Origin: Hydractinia symbiolongicarpus
Lineage: Eukaryota > Cnidaria > Hydrozoa > Anthoathecata > Hydractiniidae
Direction of reading: 5' to 3'
NCBI RefSeq assembly: GCF_029227915.1
Contig: NC_079885.1
Coordinates: forward strand, 17,557,001-17,621,000
DNA: 64,000 nt
Shown: positions 11,084-22,525 of the stretch, one piece after another
Layout: each line of letters begins with the position of its first letter
How positions within the stretch are numbered: position 1 is the first letter of the stretch
Program-made: the position numbers and the translations under genes
Notes under the pieces: generated by a model
What the model was told of the DNA's origin: nothing
Databases searched by the model: none
The model's input: the letters and a program-made list of their open reading frames with translations, nothing else

Positions 11084-12274
11084 ACATGCACATAACACAT
11101 GCACATAACACATGACATAACACATGACATAACACATGCACATAACACATGACATAACACATGCACATAACACTTGCACATAACACTTGCACATAACACA
11201 TGACATAACACATGCACATAACACATGACATAACACTTGCACATAACACTTGCACATAACACTTGCACATAACACATGCACATAACACTTGCACATAACA
11301 CATGACATAACACATGCACATAACACTTGCACATAACACATGACATAACACATGCACATAACACATGACATAACACTTGCACATAACACTTGCACATAAC
11401 ACTTGCACATAACACATGCACATAACACTTGCACATAACACATGACATAACACATGCACATAACACATGCACATAACACTTGCACATAACACATGACATA
11501 ACACATGCACATAACACATGACATAACACTTGCACATAACACTTGCACATAACACTTGCACATAACACATGCACATAACACATGCACATAACACATGCAC
11601 ATAACACATTCACATAACACATGCACATAACACATGCACATAACACATGCACATAACACATGACATAACACTTGCACATAACGCATGCACATAACACATG
11701 CACATAACACATGCACATAACACATGCACATAACACATGACATAACACATGACATGACACATGCACATAACACATGCACATAACACATGCACATAACACA
11801 TGCACATAACACATGCACATAACACATGCACATAACACATGCACATAACACATTCACATAACACATGACATAACACATGACATAACACATGACATAACAC
11901 ATGCACATAACACATGCACATAACACATGCACATAACACATGCATATAACACATGCACATAACACATGCACATAACACATGCACATAACACATGCACATA
12001 ACACATGACATAACACATGACATAACACATGCACATAACACTTGCACATAACACTTGCGCATAACACTTGCACATAACACTTGCACATAACACTTGCACA
12101 TAACACATGCACATAACACATTCACATAACACATTCACATAACACATGCACATAACACATGCACATAACACATGCACATAACACATTCACATAACACATT
12201 CACATAACACTTGCACATAACACTTGCACATAACACATGCACATAACACATGCACATAACACATGCACATAACA
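11084..12274. repeat. 12/13-bp minisatellite with higher-order structure
   Basis: About 1.2 kb of tandem ATAACACATGCAC (13 bp) mixed with the variants ATAACACTTGCAC, ATAACACATTCAC and the 12-bp ATAACACATGAC. Because 3 x 13 bp is a whole number of codons, all frames on the minus strand stay open (Met-Cys-Tyr-Val-His-Val repeats). Those long frames are artefacts. Variant order itself repeats: the block beginning at 11221 starts again at 11361 and 11514, spacings of 140 and 153 bp, the latter one unit longer. Confidence 0.95.
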
Positions 12275-13206
12275 AATATTTTGTTGGCACATTAGACATG
12301 ATATTACCCTATTCGGTACAGGATTTTTCGAACATTGGTATATTACAGTACGTCATAAAAGAAACAAGATGGTAGCAAGAAAAATTTTGCTTATATCAGC
12401 ACTTTTTTGTGACGTCATCGGAAGCTTGAAATTTCACCAACATACAACCATCTTCTTAAAATTCAATTACTTTAGTTCTAGAGCGAATTTTCACATTCTG
12501 TTTGAAGTTTTTGATAAATATAATATATTTAAAATATTTCCGGTTAGGGTTTCTTGTGTTAAATACAAAAAACCCTGGAATATCGAGTTAATCACGTGTC
12601 CAAAATTTACAGAATGATTACCCTTGATGAAGTAAAGATGTGTTATAAGTTTCAACCGATTATAAACATTTCTTAGAGATTTTTAGGGGTAGTTTCAAGT
12701 AAAAGCCAATATCCATGGCTCTGAGAGGTATGGGAACTAATAGTTTGGCATGTAGGTGTCTTATGATCTTAAATATTAAAACTTAGAAAGCATCATAACC
12801 ATGGAGCCGAAAAAAAAAGAGTTATTAAAAAGCAACCTCCCGATCCCAATAGGGTTAAGATATGTTGCATCTAGCATCTGAATAGCAAGGAAGAAAGTTA
12901 ATCGAATTTATTAGCCTTACAAAGTACTGTAAACATCAGTACCAGTAGCGGAAAATAACGACAATTGTATTTATTGTTATCATTCCCTTTTTGCTGTAAA
13001 AAAGTGTGCAATTGCCCACCTGCTAGTAGTACAATTATAATATTTCTTTTTATAACTCAGCACCATGCAAATAAAGACTAAAGAGTGATTAGAATCAAAA
13101 TAATATGCAATTAAATTCTTAAAAACAAAAGAATAGAACATAACCATGGTAGGCTTTTTTGTAAGCGGTTAAAAAGCTTGTTTAGAAACAGTTTTGTGCA
13201 AAATGT
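12275..13206. other. Non-coding upstream of the Ly6-like gene
   Basis: No supported gene. The 82-codon frame at 12369-12617 begins with a hydrophobic stretch but has no domain or clear splice partner. Upstream promoter elements of the Ly6-like gene may lie here, but none is identifiable. Confidence 0.35.
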
Positions 13207-13741
13207 TTAATTTTAAATACAATTATAATATCATTGAAAAAATATTTTTCTCTCTGTTGCTCTCTGGTCAAGTACAAAAAATCTTAAAATATATTATATA
13301 TTGGCTAAATTAAAAAAAAAAGAAAATATTGCAGACTAAGGAGCGTGGGTAAGTTAAACTCGAAATTTGAGTTAAGAATAAGGAAAATATGTTGTTCATA
13401 CCTGCAGTAGCATCCATGTTGGTCTTTCAAACAGGTGAGAGTTATGACAAATGTTTTGTTACCAATTTTAATTTTTTTTTATTTTAATTTTAAATACAAT
13501 TATAATATCATTGAAAAAATATTTTTCTCTCTGTTGCTCTCTGGTCAAGTACAAAAAATCTTAAAATATATTATATATTGGCTAAATTAAAAAAAAAAGA
13601 AAATATTGCAGACTAAGGAGCGTGGGTAAGTTAAACTCGAAATTTGAGTTAAGAATAAGGAAAATATGTTGTTCATACCTGCAGTAGCATCCATGTTGGT
13701 CTTTCAAACAGGTGAGAGTCATGACAAATGTTTTGTTACCA
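13207..13741 (+). repeat. Tandem duplication of about 258 bp covering a first exon
   Basis: 13207-13464 and 13484-13741 are copies offset by 277 bp. I see one difference, GAGAGTTATG against GAGAGTCATG. Each copy contains about 180 bp of upstream sequence, the ATG, 46 coding bases and a GTGAG splice donor, so a complete potential promoter plus signal-peptide exon has been doubled. Confidence 0.9.
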
Positions 13742-16700
13742 TAAGTTGGCACTTAAATTTAGAAAATATTTTCTGTTAAAAATGAAGGGGTGGTAATTGA
13801 TTTCGCTTTTAAGGATTTCATCAAGCCGTTAACAGGGTTTACCTTTGATGAATTGTGTGGAAAAAGGTGCATGTTTGTTTGCTATTCCAAGTACTACAAT
13901 ATATTTTCGTTACGCACAGTCTCAGAGTTATAATTTTTAAAATTTCTTATCAGATAGTTTTAATTTTTAAGTTTTATTGTCAAAAAATCTATTTTGGAGG
14001 AGTTTTGAGGGTTTTCTTTTTTTCAAAATAGAGGAGAATTGAGGAGGCTTGGCAACCCTTTTTTAAATAGCGAAATTCCACAGAAAATTCTATAATACAA
14101 ATTAATATCAACTTTTACCATCTTTGAAAAGCCAAGTAGTTGGATAGTTCATTAGATTAGAAATCAAGATATTAGAACTTTAATGACTTTAGAACTTGCA
14201 CTTAATATTTGCCATTCTTGCTGAAGTTGTTTCTCGGTTGTTCGGTTGTTCCCGTTTGTTTCTGCTTTTTTTGACCGTTTATGCTCGATTTATGTTTTAA
14301 TAAGTTGATAAAATTTGCTGCCTCAAGGTTTTAAAGCAATTTTCAGATCGGCCATTATCAAAGCAGCCACCATCAAGTGGCTGTTTTGATAATGTTATGA
14401 TGATAATATTAAGAATAGAAGTGAGCCATAGAGGCCATCATAGTTTTTGTATGCAAAGCAAATCCGAATACCGTAATTCCTTTTTTTAGCCCCCTCCCTT
14501 TGTTTAAGCCCCCGTATAAAACCTCCAGAATTTAATAAGGGCTTAAAAGAGGAATTACGGTATGTGTTTTGCTTTTGTGAGAGCGCATGTGAAAAAATAA
14601 AACAAACAATATAAACTTTAATTTGTCAAAGAAAACTTTATATGTTAATACAACATTGCCCAGATAAAGCACAATAAATTATAAGACACACAAATTTTTA
14701 GCTACGTTTTTTTTTTTACATAGCGAAATACACATTATAATGAATATTGGTTCTTTTCTTTGCTCGTTCGTTTGTTTTGTTGAAAAGGAAAATTTAAGTT
14801 TCCCTCATCCACTCTCTACTTTTTGGACCGGTAAAAGAGCTCTACAAATCTAAAAAAAAAATTAACGTATTGTAACATAAAAAACACTGTAATATTGCGG
14901 CTATTAAAGTCTTGCTAAAATCATTGATTTTAAAAATTCTCTTTACTTCATTTCATCTTTGTTTGGAAAATCTTGAAAACAATAAGTACAACAACAATAG
15001 CTTCCTTCTCAATAAAAACAGCTAGAAGATGGTCTTCTTTTTTAAGGTTACATCCGAAGAGCACAACAACAGCCTTCTGTTTCCGTGAGAAAATGTAGTA
15101 GACCGTTTTTAATCCAGTGAAATGTGCAATTACAATGGTTTGAATCCAGTGGTCCAAAAATGTCATGAACATCGCCGCCCCAGGCGCGACGAAAGGGTAA
15201 ACCAACATATCACACTACTCCGTACGTGTGATTAAAAGCTTACCTCCAACTTAGAAAAAGGTAATCGAAAGTCAACTCAAAGTACTGCACTAATTGTCTA
15301 ACCAACCTAGAAAAGGGTACTCTTGTACATCTTTTTCTGCTTTTATTACTTTTTCGGCAGCAGTACCTGATTTCTTTGTTTCTGTCAACGCCCATTTTCG
15401 TCTCACATACTTTCTACGCAAACTTGTGAAAGCCGTTTTAGCAGCTGCATCTGGATAGAAAACAAAAACACAAAGATAAAAAAAACACATGCGAAGTGTG
15501 TACACTTTATGCTAAAACCCCCTGCTTTTATCTTTTTTCTGGGAAGTTAAAGGCGTCCTTGCAAAATGGTTCGGGACAAACGTAACAAAAAGCGAACTTT
15601 TAGAAAAAGAAACGTATCATAAAGCGAACTTTCTTTCAAAAAAAAGGAAAGATTTTAATTGAACGTTTTTCTTAAGGCTGAAGACAATATATAATTTTTT
15701 TTTCTGATATTTTTTCGTAAGCCTTATGATAGTTACTTAATCCTTTCGACGATCATCTTAACAAAATTTAGCGTTCACACTTATTTGACATAAGGCTTAA
15801 GATCTGAAAAAATTTTATATTTGTCTGAAGCCTTAAACCTGTCTTGAGGGTTAAGATCGTCTTAACGTAAACCTTAAGAAAATAAGTGAAAACCAGGCTT
15901 TACATTTTAAAACATACACAAATATGTAGCAGTAACATTGTTTCGTTTGCGTCAAAATAAATAGGGAGCACATTTCTATATCGTATAATAATTATATAGC
16001 CAAACCAACAAACACAATGACACGGAAACCATATTTTCTATTGAATATTTCAAGGTTAAAATGGTTTATAAACTACTAATAAAAAAATAACAAATTTCAT
16101 GGTAGTTATTACCATGAAATTTGTTATATTTTTGCTGTTATTCGTTTTCTCTTTTTTATTGCTTTATTGTTTTAAGTTTTTTATAATTTACATCGCAGTT
16201 TTACCACTACTTTCAAGTTGTTTATTGGTTTTTGCACATTTAGTGAGTATGAGAAAAACGTAGCTAACAAAAATCAGATCGGGTATTTCGACCTGTAAAG
16301 TGCAGATATCGTTTACAAAAGGATTCTATACATACGGTGGCATTATTGCTTGAAGTCCAACGATGTTTTGAACACGAATGTTCATGAGCTAGCTGATGTA
16401 TACATAAGTTAATGCCCATAAGTTATAACTCGAGTTATAACTTCTAACTCGAGTTAGACGTTACAACTGCAGTTAGAAGTTAGAACTGCAGTTGTAACGT
16501 CTAACTCGAGTTAGAAGTTCTAACTCGAGTTATAAGTTCTAACTCGAGTTACAACTTCTAACGCGAGTTAGAAGTTAGAACTGCAGTTGTAACGTCTAAC
16601 TCGAGTTAGAAGTTATAACTCGAGTTATAAGTTCTAACTCGAGTTACAACTTCTAACGCGAGTTAGAAGTTACAACTGCAGTTAGAAGTTAGAACTGCAG

Positions 16701-18288
16701 TTATAAATTATAACTTGAGTTATAAATTATAACTTGAGTTAGAAGTTATAACTCGAGTTATAACTTGAAATCGAGTTAAATTTTAATAAAAGTCGGGTTG
16801 GCACAAATATGCCACCGTATATACATGAGTTGCGGCGTGACGCAATATTTTGATTTTGTATCGAGAACAATAGACATGCGGACCGTATGCACAGGCGAAC
16901 AATGTAAGCAACTGAAGGCAACGATCGAAAATATTAGGTAAAAAAGAAAGACTATTGGCTAAAATTCGTAAAATCTGCTCTTAAACAGAGAAGATAATAG
17001 TTGAGAAGAAATACCTCCAACGCATTACAATCTTATATTCCATAAAATCTATAAAAAGCCAATTTGACCTATGTGATCCTTCTTCTCTTGCCTATCAGTA
17101 TGCGCGCGCATATACGAAACTTTGTAAACATTCGCAACTCATCTATAACTGCATATTTTTGGAAGAATCAACAATTTAAAAATTTAAATATATAATACTT
17201 AGAAATAGATACAGCTAGCTATTTCATTAACACTTATGGATTTGTCACGGAGCAAAAGGTAGCCTGTTAATTAGCTCGCAAAAATTGCTTTCCTCAGTTT
17301 TATGTGACTAAAAACTAGCTATAAAAAACAATAATTCTTACCAGATAAGTCTCGGATCTATCTAATCATATTTCCAACACAAAGATTCAAAATCTGTTGA
17401 CTCGGAAATAACTCTTTAGAGTTCGTGGGTAAAACGTCCGTTGTCTTGGTGAGGCAAAAACATTATATGGTTAAAAATACCGTAGCACAGAGATCATGCC
17501 AAGTTGAGTGGAAAATAAAGTATTTTCTACTTTTATGAAGCAGAAAATACATAATGACAGAGAGTGCCAAAAGTTTCCTTATTTTTTTCAGCATATGGCT
17601 TGCAATGTTATCAAGGTATAAAAAGTTTAGGTGTAAACGAACCGTTCCAGCAAATGTCATGCAACAATTCTGATGTATGTATTCATGCTAACATCGTGAT
17701 GGGTACATTGGAAATGTTGACAGAAAATCCAATTATTCATGGCTGTACTTCTTCAAACAGAAATTGCAGTGAAGCGTGTGCTGAGTATAAGCAAATGTTT
17801 ATGAAGCGAATGGACCTTATCCGTCTAGATTGGCATAAATGCGATGTAAGATTTGCCTATAAATTTAAGATTACATAAATTTATTTTAATTCTTGATAAT
17901 AGTATTATTATTATATTATTTGACTTTCACAAAATTGTCACCTCAGGTCACAAAAAAATAAAAAAGTAGGATAGTAATGAGTAATTTCATACGATCCAGT
18001 TGATTTTGCTTTCTATCATTGCAGCAAAATTAAAGCTAGCTATGTCTCTTACAATTTTACCATACAAGAATCATATTTGCAGGTAGATTAACCGAACTGA
18101 ATTGATGTACATCTTTTCTAATTATGTTTTAGGTGAAATGTTGCACTGCAGATTTGTGCAACTTCAATAAAACAACAGCTGAAGCTTCTCTATTTGAATT
18201 TGTCAACAAAGCTGAGAAGTGTCACAATGTTAACTTAATTGTTATGTTGTTAGTTATGCTTAGTTCTTTGTTTTTAAAGGCAAAATGA
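13389..18288 (+). CDS. Ly6/uPAR-like GPI-anchored protein
   Basis: Three exons: 13389-13434 (or the duplicate 13666-13711), 17592-17845 and 18133-18288. Splice phases match (phase 1, then phase 0), each intron is GT...AG, and the total gives 151 residues. Residues 1-18 are a hydrophobic signal peptide. The mature part begins LQCY, contains ten cysteines and ends the module with CCTADLCN, the CCxxxxCN signature of three-finger Ly6 proteins. The last 20 residues are hydrophobic (MLLVMLSSLFL) and end in Lys, as a GPI-attachment signal would. Such proteins act on the outer cell surface as ligands or receptor modulators; the partner here is unknown. The spacing of the first cysteines is not fully classical. 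Intron 1 holds several foldback elements and a possible antisense exon. Confidence 0.7.
14353..14394. repeat. Hairpin in Ly6 intron
   Basis: CATTATCAAAGCAGCCAC pairs with GTGGCTGTTTTGATAATG with one mismatch and a short loop. Too short to claim a microRNA. Confidence 0.5.
14468..14563. mobile_element. 96-bp MITE
   Basis: Termini ATACCGTAATTCCT and AGGAATTACGGTAT are perfect inverted repeats. The interior pairs further (TTAGCCCCC / GGGCTTAA). No target duplication could be fixed with certainty. Confidence 0.65.
15290..15450 (-). CDS. Possible MADF-like DNA-binding exon, antisense in intron
   Basis: On the minus strand a TTTTCTATCCAG acceptor precedes an open frame of about 53 residues. It starts DAAAKTAFTSLRRKYVRR, continues with KKSGTAAEKV and ends with YPFLGWLDN before a stop. 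The spacing of Arg/Tyr, the KKSG turn and the terminal aromatic-FL block recall MADF domains of animal transcription factors, usually about 85 residues. Only the second half is seen, and I cannot join it to other exons. It may be a fragment or chance. The neighbouring minus frame 14948-15208 has no recognisable content. Confidence 0.3.
15672..15841. repeat. Foldback element
   Basis: The left arm (CTTAAGGCTGAAGACAATAT...AAGCCTTATG) and the right arm, starting CATAAGGCTTAAGATC and running to AGCCTTAAACC, are imperfect reverse complements about 50 bases long, separated by about 55 bases. Confidence 0.6.
16087..16127. repeat. Perfect 18-bp stem hairpin
   Basis: ATAACAAATTTCATGGTA at 16087-16104 and its exact reverse complement at 16110-16127 enclose a 5-base loop. 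Confidence 0.8.
16332..16820. mobile_element. MITE with palindromic 19-bp repeat core
   Basis: ATACGGTGGCAT at 16332-16343 and ATGCCACCGTAT at 16809-16820 form terminal inverted repeats. The interior 16421-16778 is a tandem array of 19-bp units, each with a 10-bp palindrome AACTCGAGTT or AACTGCAGTT and a variable 9-base spacer such as ATAACTTCT. No coding capacity. It lies in intron 1 of the Ly6-like gene. Confidence 0.7.
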
Positions 18289-18944
18289 TTATTACACATT
18301 ATTTCCTTTCCTTTCTTATTCCCCTTACCATATTACCATAATTTTTGTTTTTATTATCTTTAATATCTCACCCTCGTCTCCACGTGTTTTTGCCTTTTTA
18401 ATATGAGAGATGACGACGAAAAATATCGTGATCCGGTCAATGATATCCTGATATCGTTGAGCAGATATTGAAATATTATTGGCTTTCACATTTTCGCATA
18501 ATTAATACGATTTTTCTCCTTAGTCAGCAGTATTTCGGGTAAAGATTAACATGGCGCATGGAGCCGCGGTCGATTATATTTGTAAACAAAACTTTACAAA
18601 GCTAGCCATGTTTATGGAAAACGTTTTGGTGTTACTTATTAGATTTATTAAAATATCACTGACTCGACCTTAATGCTGCGTTGTACATAAAAGGAGAGGC
18701 GAACTGCGCACGGCACGGCCGCAGAAAGTAGGTTCATGATGACTGTGTTGATTTTAAAGAGCAGACCGACTGGCATAGTCAGCGCTATAATAAATTAATA
18801 TAAATTTTGCGGCCATCACAACAAAAAACGTCCTAAAAAAAGACTAAGAATACTTAATATTAAAAATATTCGTAGGGTTAAAAAAATTTGATTTATTCAC
18901 ATAAAAACGGTAAATTTTCTGCTAAATTTTTTTATAATTCAGTA
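18289..18944. other. 3' flank of Ly6-like gene, non-coding
   Basis: No gene or clear polyadenylation signal close to the stop. Nothing else recognised before the Helitron-like array. Confidence 0.4.
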
Positions 18945-20367
18945 TCTCTTTAATAATAGCCGTATTCTGTCTGTGTGTCCGCGAGAGCCGCGTCCCGTAA
19001 CGGAAACACGAAATTTTTAAAATGTGCACGAATATCAAATGCGATATATTTTTATTGACTTTGTTTTGACCGCTCGCGCGTGGAACACCATTCACAACGC
19101 CTGATTCTTTAAAAAAAAACCAAGATTTTCGCGACCAGAAAGAATCCAAGATCTTCGCGGAACGAAGGCCATTTTGATAATGGTCGTGTTTGTGGTCGGT
19201 GTGTGAGGTTTGTAGGCCTGTTTGACTTTTTTATCTTCTAAAAGCCTTATATATTTGTAATATTTGTTTTCTGTTTGTTTTCAATGTTAGGATAAATATA
19301 TTGTCACGTTTTTAGCCACGTACAGATCTTAAACGCACCAGTTTTAGGATGTTTGGCTAGGAACGAAGATTAGCTAGCTATAGCTACTAGCTAGCTAGAG
19401 CCTCACTTATTGCTATTATGTATGGTATAAGAGCTTTTTATCCTAGCCAACATTTATTTTTATGTTGGGGCTGTGGCTATTTAGCTAGCTCCTTAAAAAG
19501 TGAAAGTATAAAAATGCAGTTTGGCTACAACAATATTCTTAAGCAATATATAATTTTTATGCTAAATGCAGTTAGCTAGCTAGGTATAGCTACATATTTT
19601 ATTATTTTTCTGCAAACTTTTTCTGCAAATGAAATGGCTGAGCGATTGTTTTGGCTGGACGAGTAACGACAGGCTGTTCCCTGTGTTTTTATTTAAACCG
19701 AAGTTGCAATGAACATTTTTGGAAAAGGGTAATACGCCTTATGCGCCTGTTCAACTGTGTTTAACTGTACTAAGCGGTTAGCCCAGTGTTAAAAACAGAC
19801 TGTTTTTTGTAAAAGGCTGTTACGCCTATGGGCATGTGCAACACCGTTTACCTGTATATACTAAGGTCAGCCCACCACTGTGACAATTAATTTTTAAACT
19901 TTCTTGGGAATCACGCCTGGACTAACCGCTCAGCCCTGTGTCTGCGAGAAAGTTTTTTCAAAAGGGTATTATTACTATACGCTGTACAACACGGTTTAAC
20001 TGTACTAAGCGCTCAGCCCAGTGTCATGATTAATTTTTTAACTTTTAAAAAGACTTTTCCACAAAATAAAATAATATTGACCGATTGTTTTTGCTATGAT
20101 GGAGTAACAACACTTTGTAAACTCTGTTTTTATATCAGTTATCGTTGCGGGAAAATTATTTTTTGAAAAATATGTTACAGTCGCACACTATAATGTTGTA
20201 TGCTCTTCAAATGATTAACGACATACTGTATACCTGTACTAAAGCGCTCCACCTGATCTGCGGGACAGTTTACAGCTCTTATTAAGCGCTCCACAGAGTG
20301 TTCAATGCCGGATCACACCTTTACTTGTGGCTTAACCCGGCGTTTCGACGCCGGGTTTCCCGGCTAG
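18945..20367 (+). mobile_element. Helitron-like element A (non-autonomous)
   Basis: Begins TCTCTTTAATAATAG after an A and ends CTAG before a T. Just upstream of the CTAG, arms AACCCGGCG and CGCCGGGTT form a hairpin. These are the marks of Helitron termini (5' TC, 3' hairpin plus CTRR, A/T target, no duplication). The interior has no Rep/helicase frame. Between about 19730 and 20300 it holds degenerate repeats of a CTGTACTAAGCGCTCAGCCC motif. Confidence 0.6.
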
Positions 20368-20561
20368 TCTCTTTAATAATAACCGTCGTCTGTCTGTGTG
20401 TCCGCAAAAGCGGCGTCCCTTAACGGAAACACGAAATTTTTAAAATGCGCACGAATATCAAATGCGATATATTTTTATCCACTTTGTTGCGACGGGTAAA
20501 TTTAAAGGACAAGCGAACGCGACTTGCGACCCCGTGGATTTTTCCACGGGCTAACGACTAG
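20368..20561 (+). mobile_element. Helitron-like element B
   Basis: 194 bases from TCTCTTTAATAATAA to CTAG, starting at the base after element A ends. The 3' hairpin is CCCGTGGATTTTTCCACGGG followed by CTAACGACTAG. Confidence 0.7.
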
Positions 20562-20685
20562 TCTCTTTAATAATAGCCGTATTTTGTCTGTCTGTCTGCG
20601 AAAACCGCGTCCTGTTACAGAAACACGAAATGCAATATATAAAGGACGGGCGACCCCGTGGATTTTTCCACGGGCTAACGGCTAG
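20562..20685 (+). mobile_element. Helitron-like element C
   Basis: 124 bases, same 5' tip and the same 3' hairpin followed by CTAACGGCTAG. Abuts element B without any spacer. Confidence 0.7.
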
Positions 20686-20801
20686 TCTCTATTATAATAG
20701 CCGTGTTCTGTCTGTCTCTGCACAAGATGGCACTTTAAGTAACGAGACATACGAAATGCGGTATATAAAGGACGGGCAACCCCGTGGAAAAATCCGACTA
20801 G
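20686..20801 (+). mobile_element. Helitron-like element D, damaged hairpin
   Basis: 116 bases from TCTCTATTATAATAG to GACTAG, followed by T. Only CCCGTGGAAAAATCC of the terminal hairpin remains, so the stem is broken. Confidence 0.6.
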
Positions 20802-21199
20802 TTTTTTACGTATTTGCCAAACTGGTGGCTAAATTAAAAAACAGTGGAATATATTTCTACTTATATTAAATCTCTTTGCCATTACGTATTTTTTTTAAAA
20901 AAAATATTTTTAAAAATATTTCTCTTTATTGTGATGGTCACGGGTTAATACGCACAAACAGTACGGAATCTTTCCCCAATCGGGTGAGTGTCCCCGATTG
21001 AGTAAACCACTCGATCGAGTGAGTCGGCACTGGCGGCAATTTTTCACGACCACCCGATTGAGTGAGTCATAACTGGCGGTAAATTTTTAGCTAGCTAAAT
21101 ACATAAACAAAGCGAAGGTGCTTGGGAGAGACTTAGTTCTTGCCTAGCACGTACGGCATATTGCAAAAAAAGTCACCCACTAATTCCCCCCAACGCTGC
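20802..21199. repeat. Short duplicated motifs, non-coding
   Basis: Two diverged copies of an ACTGGCGG(C/T)AA...TTTTT...CCCGATTGAGTGAGTC block lie near 20985-21090. No gene seen. Confidence 0.4.
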
Positions 21200-21640
21200 A
21201 GCTTTATTTTAGATTCTGGCAGAACGCGTTTTTACCGGCTTTGTTTTGACTGCTCACGCGTAATAGACGAATGACAAGGCTCGGGTTTTGCTAACAACCA
21301 GTCTAAGTTTGTTGCGGCTTAAACATACAAACGGAGAAAACATGCTACGACTTGGCTACGGAAGTGATGGTGTGGGATTTAAAGGCCTCCTTTTAACCTC
21401 TTTATGTTCTAAACTTTGTATCTATAGGAGTATTTGTTTTATGTGTTGACATAAATAAATCGTTCTTTAGTCTTGTGCAAATCTTAAACACAATTTTTAG
21501 ATCTTGGCTCATACGAAGACTTTGAGAGACATCTTAAGGTCAGAAAGCTAGCCAGCCTTATCTATTGCTATTATTTTAAGGATTTTCTTCGGTTTTGTAT
21601 AGGAGCCATTTATCCTACCTAACATTATTTATTGGTGTGC
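21200..21640 (+). mobile_element. Diverged copy of the Helitron A interior
   Basis: Shares ordered blocks with 19060-19480: TTTGTTTTGACTGCTCACGCG, CCTTTT...CTTCTA-like text, ATAAATAA...CTTAAACACA and GGAGCC(A)TTTATCCTA. Older and more diverged than the array to its left, with no recognisable termini. Confidence 0.45.
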
Positions 21641-21945
21641 GATATATGTTTAATTAATTGGTATGAGTCGTAGAGTCGTTATAACCATAACTGTTAGCTA
21701 AAGATAAGCGCATGAAACAGCTTGGAGAGCAAAGCGATGTGTAATACACGTTTTTTTTATAAGAAAACAGCCTATAAGGCTTTTTCATTTTGACTTAGAA
21801 AATTTTTTACTTATTAAGATTGAGAAACATGTTAGGCTCAAATTATCAAAACCTCAAGAAACTCCCCGCTCAACCAACTGCTTAGTTTTCTTACAAAAAA
21901 CGTATAGAACATACACTAGAAGACAGCATTTGTACATATAATTAG

Positions 21946-22027
21946 CAATCTCGTCCCCAGAGCTTCTTTTTCCCTTTCTGATATGCGTGCTGGCGCGAAA
22001 GAAGTAGCTCTGGGACTGGCTGGTTAA
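21946..22027. repeat. Left terminal inverted repeat
   Basis: Starts CAATCTCGTCCCCAGAGC. Pairs with the right end at 25321-25401. Confidence 0.9.
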
Positions 22028-22525
22028 AGTTTGAATTTCATTGGCTCTTCAATTACGCGAGTTTTAAGACGAGTTGCTTCAAGGCGAGAACGTAACGGCC
22101 GTGAGTTAATTTAAAATGGCGGAAGATGATGTGCGGGATTTGTTATGTTGCTGTTTGTTAATGGTTGAAGTTTGAAGATTTTTATTACTTAAAGAATAAA
22201 ATTTAAAAAAATATTATTTTGGTAATGCTTACGACCATGTTGAAAAGATACCTGTAAAAAGATATAATGCAAGGTACTTGTAAATAGGTTTTTCTCACCT
22301 TTTGTTTAGCTAAATTTTTTTTCACACTTTTTTTCTATGCTTTTTTACACCTGTTTATACCCTACAGCTGGCTTTAAATCTGACAAAAAGTTAATCATGA
22401 TCTTATGTGTTCTTAAAAGGAAAGGTTATAGCTAGTAAGAAAAACTCAGGTAGTGAAAAAACTAGAGCTAGACTAGCTATATATTCTCATCATGTAACCA
22501 TGCATCAACAGTTTTGGTGTTGCAG

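Noticed and set aside
11050-12186. Long minus-strand frames rich in Met, Cys, Val and His
   Set aside because: They follow entirely from the 13-bp tandem repeat, which keeps all frames open.
11084-12274. CRISPR array
   Set aside because: Units are contiguous with no unique spacers, and the genome is eukaryotic.
12369-12617. 82-codon frame with hydrophobic start
   Set aside because: No domain, no splice partner and a composition like surrounding non-coding DNA.
14353-14394. Possible microRNA precursor hairpin
   Set aside because: The stem of 18 bp is shorter than a typical precursor and foldback repeats are common in this intron.
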